A stretch of DNA of 8,451 nt, from assembly GCA_003136795.1 (NCBI GenBank), contig PLDP01000033.1:5498-13948 (forward strand). The letters run 5' to 3'. The stretch comes from Actinomycetota bacterium. Lineage in GTDB: Bacteria; Actinomycetota; Thermoleophilia; Gaiellales; Gaiellaceae. The notes beneath the pieces are model-generated. The model was not told the origin of the DNA and did not search any database. It was given only the letters and a program-made list of their open reading frames with translations. Each line of letters starts with the position of its first letter. The stretch's first letter is position 1. Below, piece by piece: positions 6,789-8,451 of this stretch. A program made the position numbers and the translations under genes.

Positions 6789-7458
6789 GCACAATCCGGC
6801 CGTCGTAGACCCAGGGCTCGCTGCGCGGGGCGGCGAACGCGGGCAGGCCCGCCACGTCGTCGAGCCGTTCGAGCTCGACGCCTGGAAGCACCGACGGGCA
6901 GAGGAGCGGCGCGCCGAAGCCCGGGATGCGCCCCGGGCCGGGCTCGTAGCTCGCGAGCGCGTGCGGGCGGTGCAGGCCCTCCCAGGCGATCGCGCCCGCG
7001 ACGACCGCAAAGCCCTCGGCGTGCGTCGTGCGCACCCGCTCGAGCCAGTCCTCGGCGGGCTCGACGCCGTCCGGCAGGTCGGCGTGCGGCTCGCCGGGCC
7101 GTTCGGCGACGCGCACGTCCTGCGCGAGCATCGGGCTACCGAGCTCCGAGAACCAGGCGCGGTTCTCGGCGACCATGTCGAACGCGAGCCGGTAGGGCCC
7201 CGGCGGGATCGGCGCGCGCACCTTCGCCTCGACCGCGCCACGCTCGCCGGGCGCAAGCGGCGGGGCGGGCGTCCGGTCGCCGTCCCAGACGATCGGGTTG
7301 TCGCGGTCGTCCAGCCAGTGGTAGGCGAGGTTCATGCCTTTGCGCCAGGCGATCGTGCCGGCGTTCTCGAGCTCGACGCGCACGGTCTCGACGGCGCCTG
7401 CGTGCGGCGTCGTCGACGGCGGTGCGCCCCACCGGACTGCAAGTGGCCCTTTCGGCAC
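6751..7458 (-). CDS. Hypothetical protein: Ig-like (NBR1/FW-like) domain plus unrecognised C-terminal module
   Basis: This 235-residue protein has no signal peptide and no membrane segment. Residues about 5-118 read as an Ig-like beta-sandwich: VRVELENAGTIAWRKG (26-41) carries the N-x-G-T-x-x-W signature of NBR1/FW-like domains. It is followed by YHWLDDRDNPIVWDGDRT (46-63), LAPGE (68-72) and PGPYRLAFDMVAENRAWFSE (86-105). Similar domains are known appended to glycosyltransferases and surface proteins in high-GC actinobacteria. A proline/acidic linker follows, then a second conserved-looking part with THAEGFAVVAGAIAWEG (145-161) and PGFGAPLLCPSVLPGVE (179-195). I do not recognise this part. 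The start is a GTG at 7458 without a Shine-Dalgarno but with TAGGCT seven bases upstream, suggesting a leaderless message. It lies between an exporter permease and hemE. By analogy with the beta-sandwich of Wzt it could bind glycan, but that is speculation and no function is assigned. Confidence 0.72.
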   Translation of the reverse strand: MPKGPLAVRWGAPPSTTPHAGAVETVRVELENAGTIAWRKGMNLAYHWLDDRDNPIVWDGDRTPAPPLAPGERGAVEAKVRAPIPPGPYRLAFDMVAENRAWFSELGSPMLAQDVRVAERPGEPHADLPDGVEPAEDWLERVRTTHAEGFAVVAGAIAWEGLHRPHALASYEPGPGRIPGFGAPLLCPSVLPGVELERLDDVAGLPAFAAPRSEPWVYDGRIVLRARPQSGRRRA

Positions 7459-7464
7459 GGCGGC

Positions 7465-7472
7465 TAGCCTAA
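7465..7472. promoter_or_regulatory. Shared divergent -10 candidate TAGCCTAA between Ig-like gene and hemE
   Basis: Only 20 bp (7459-7478) separate the minus-strand GTG from the hemE ATG. In that gap, TAGCCT (7465-7470) reads as a -10 for hemE and ends 8 nt before its ATG. On the other strand TAGGCT (7471-7466) ends 7 nt before the GTG. Initiation the usual 6-8 nt downstream of each would start both transcripts at or next to the start codon, so both would be leaderless or nearly so. Neither start has a Shine-Dalgarno. Any -35 would lie inside the opposite gene, and I see no good match to one. The inference rests on motif spacing and on resemblance to the motif at 5974-5980. Confidence 0.5.
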
Positions 7473-7478
7473 CCCTCG

Positions 7479-8451
7479 ATGGAACCGCTTCTCGTCAGGG
7501 CCGCCCGCCGCGAGCCGGTGGAGCACACCCCGGTGTGGTTCATGCGCCAGGCCGGCCGGTCGCTGCCGGAGTACCGCGCGATCCGCGAGCGTCACTCGTT
7601 CTGGGAGGTAGCGGGCACTCCCGAGCTGTGCGCCGAGGTGACGCTGCAGCCGGTGCGCCGCCACGGCGTGGACGCGGCGGTGATGTTCGCGGACATCATG
7701 ACCCCGGTTCTCGGCATGGGCCTGCACGTCGAGCTCGTCGAAGGCGTCGGCCCGGTCATCGAGCATCCGGTGCGGACGCTCGCGGACGTTAAGGCGCTGC
7801 GGGTGCCGGACCCCGACGAGGCGTTCGCGCCGCTGCTCGAGGAGATCCGCATCGTCCGTGGTGAGCTCAAGGACGAGCAGGCGGTCGTCGGCTTCTGCGG
7901 CGGGCCGTTCACCGTGGCGGGCTACCTCGTCGAGGGGAAGCCGTCGCGCGAGTTCGCGACGGTCAAGTCGCTCATGTACACGGAGCCGGCGGTCTGGCGC
8001 GCGCTGATGGAGAAGCTCGCCGACTGTTTCGGGTCGTACGTCGCCGCCCAGGCGCGTGCGGGCGCGGATGTCGTGCAGCTCTTCGACTCGTGGGTCGGCG
8101 CCCTCTCACCTGCCGACTACGAGGAGTTCGTCGCGCCGTGGTCGGCGCGCATCCTCGCGGCCGCCGGCGTACCGACGATCCATTTCGGCACCGGCGCCTC
8201 GACGCTGCTGCCGGCGATGGCGCGCGCGGGCGGCGACGTGATCGGGCTCGACTGGCGCATCGCGCTCGACGACGGCTGGGCGATCGCCGGCGCCGACCGC
8301 GCCGTGCAGGGGAACCTCGATCCCGCGGTGCTGCTCGGCCCGTGGGAGCGGGTGGAAGCGGCTGCGCGCGACGTGCTCGCGCGGGCCGCCGGCCGGCCCG
8401 GGCACATCTTCAACCTCGGCCACGGCGTCCTGCCGCGCACCGACCCCGACG
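7479..8451 (+). CDS. hemE: Uroporphyrinogen III decarboxylase, 3' end outside window
   Basis: HemE removes the four acetate carboxyls of uroporphyrinogen III to give coproporphyrinogen III in cytoplasmic haem synthesis. 324 codons are visible with no stop; family members have about 340-355 residues, so only the last helix is missing. Signatures are TPVWFMRQAGRSLPEYR (17-33; R23 and R27 match the substrate-binding arginines), FADIMTP (70-76; D72 is the catalytic aspartate), GFCGGPFTVAGYLVEG (138-153; Y149), FDSWVG (202-207; S204), HFGTG (235-239), QGNLDP (277-282) and FNLGHGVLP (311-319; H315). All expected active-site residues are present. Serine 28, where many bacteria have tyrosine, is the usual actinobacterial form. 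GFCGGPFTVAGY departs from the common GFAGAPFTLASY, which may be lineage-specific. The ATG at 7479 has no Shine-Dalgarno and probably starts a leaderless message. Other haem genes may follow to the right. Confidence 0.96.
   Translation, partial: MEPLLVRAARREPVEHTPVWFMRQAGRSLPEYRAIRERHSFWEVAGTPELCAEVTLQPVRRHGVDAAVMFADIMTPVLGMGLHVELVEGVGPVIEHPVRTLADVKALRVPDPDEAFAPLLEEIRIVRGELKDEQAVVGFCGGPFTVAGYLVEGKPSREFATVKSLMYTEPAVWRALMEKLADCFGSYVAAQARAGADVVQLFDSWVGALSPADYEEFVAPWSARILAAAGVPTIHFGTGASTLLPAMARAGGDVIGLDWRIALDDGWAIAGADRAVQGNLDPAVLLGPWERVEAAARDVLARAAGRPGHIFNLGHGVLPRTDPD

Noticed and set aside
5973..7256. 427-codon open frame on the minus strand
   Set aside because: It lies antisense to the permease and out of frame with the Ig-like gene. 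It is arginine-rich with no recognisable motif.
7504..7562. HemE serine 28 in place of the common tyrosine (RQAGRS versus RQAGRY)
   Set aside because: It is not a lesion; actinobacterial HemE proteins carry this serine, so it is informative for taxonomy rather than unusual.
1..8451. tRNA, rRNA, CRISPR array, insertion sequence, attachment site or direct repeats
   Set aside because: Reading through both strands showed no such structures, and coding sequence accounts for nearly all bases. Short GC-rich repeats such as GCGCGC and CGACGAG are codon-composition effects.

Overview
The window is uniformly GC-rich (about 70% by eye), with strong G/C preference at third codon positions, GTG starts, almost no intergenic DNA and frequent 4-nt ATGA/GTGA gene overlaps. 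The HemE at the right end has the actinobacterial form of its first signature (MRQAGRS, where most other bacteria have MRQAGRY). This suggests a high-GC actinobacterium; a deep-branching lineage such as Thermoleophilia fits the style of the genes, but that finer placement is inference.

Layout. (1) 1-2004, plus strand: the end of a surface-glycan operon. It holds a GT4-type glycosyltransferase cut by the window edge, a GT2 rhamnosyltransferase-like enzyme and a small SAM-dependent methyltransferase, joined by ATGA and GTGA overlaps. (2) 1988-5916, minus strand: a two-gene operon converging on the first and overlapping it by 17 bp. Its first gene encodes a fusion of a polyprenyl-phosphate sugar-1-phosphate transferase (WecA/TagO type) with the membrane and Rossmann front half of a CapD/FlaA1/PglF-type protein, lacking that family's catalytic dehydratase domain. 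It is coupled by GTGA to a large GT-C-like multi-spanning protein with a soluble C-terminal domain. (3) 5991-6788, plus: an ABC-2 polysaccharide-export permease (Wzm/TagG type) with no ATPase gene beside it. (4) 6751-7458, minus: a 235-residue protein with an N-terminal Ig-like (NBR1/FW-like) domain and an unrecognised C-terminal module, overlapping the permease gene by 38 bp tail to tail. (5) 7479-end, plus: uroporphyrinogen decarboxylase (hemE), lacking only its last residues.

How the genes fit together. The set matches assembly of an undecaprenyl-linked surface polysaccharide exported by an ABC transporter: lipid-linked initiation (PNPT half of the fusion), elongation (GT4, GT2, perhaps the GT-C protein on the outer face), modification or capping (methyltransferase) and export (permease). 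HemE marks a change to housekeeping haem synthesis.

The most notable features are the initiator/CapD-like fusion, and two divergent junctions (5974-5980 and 7465-7472) carrying near-palindromic TAG-N-CTA motifs that read as -10 elements on both strands. At the second junction only 20 bp separate the two start codons, so both transcripts are probably leaderless or nearly so. No RNA genes, CRISPR arrays or mobile elements were seen, and no stretch over 300 bases lacks a gene.
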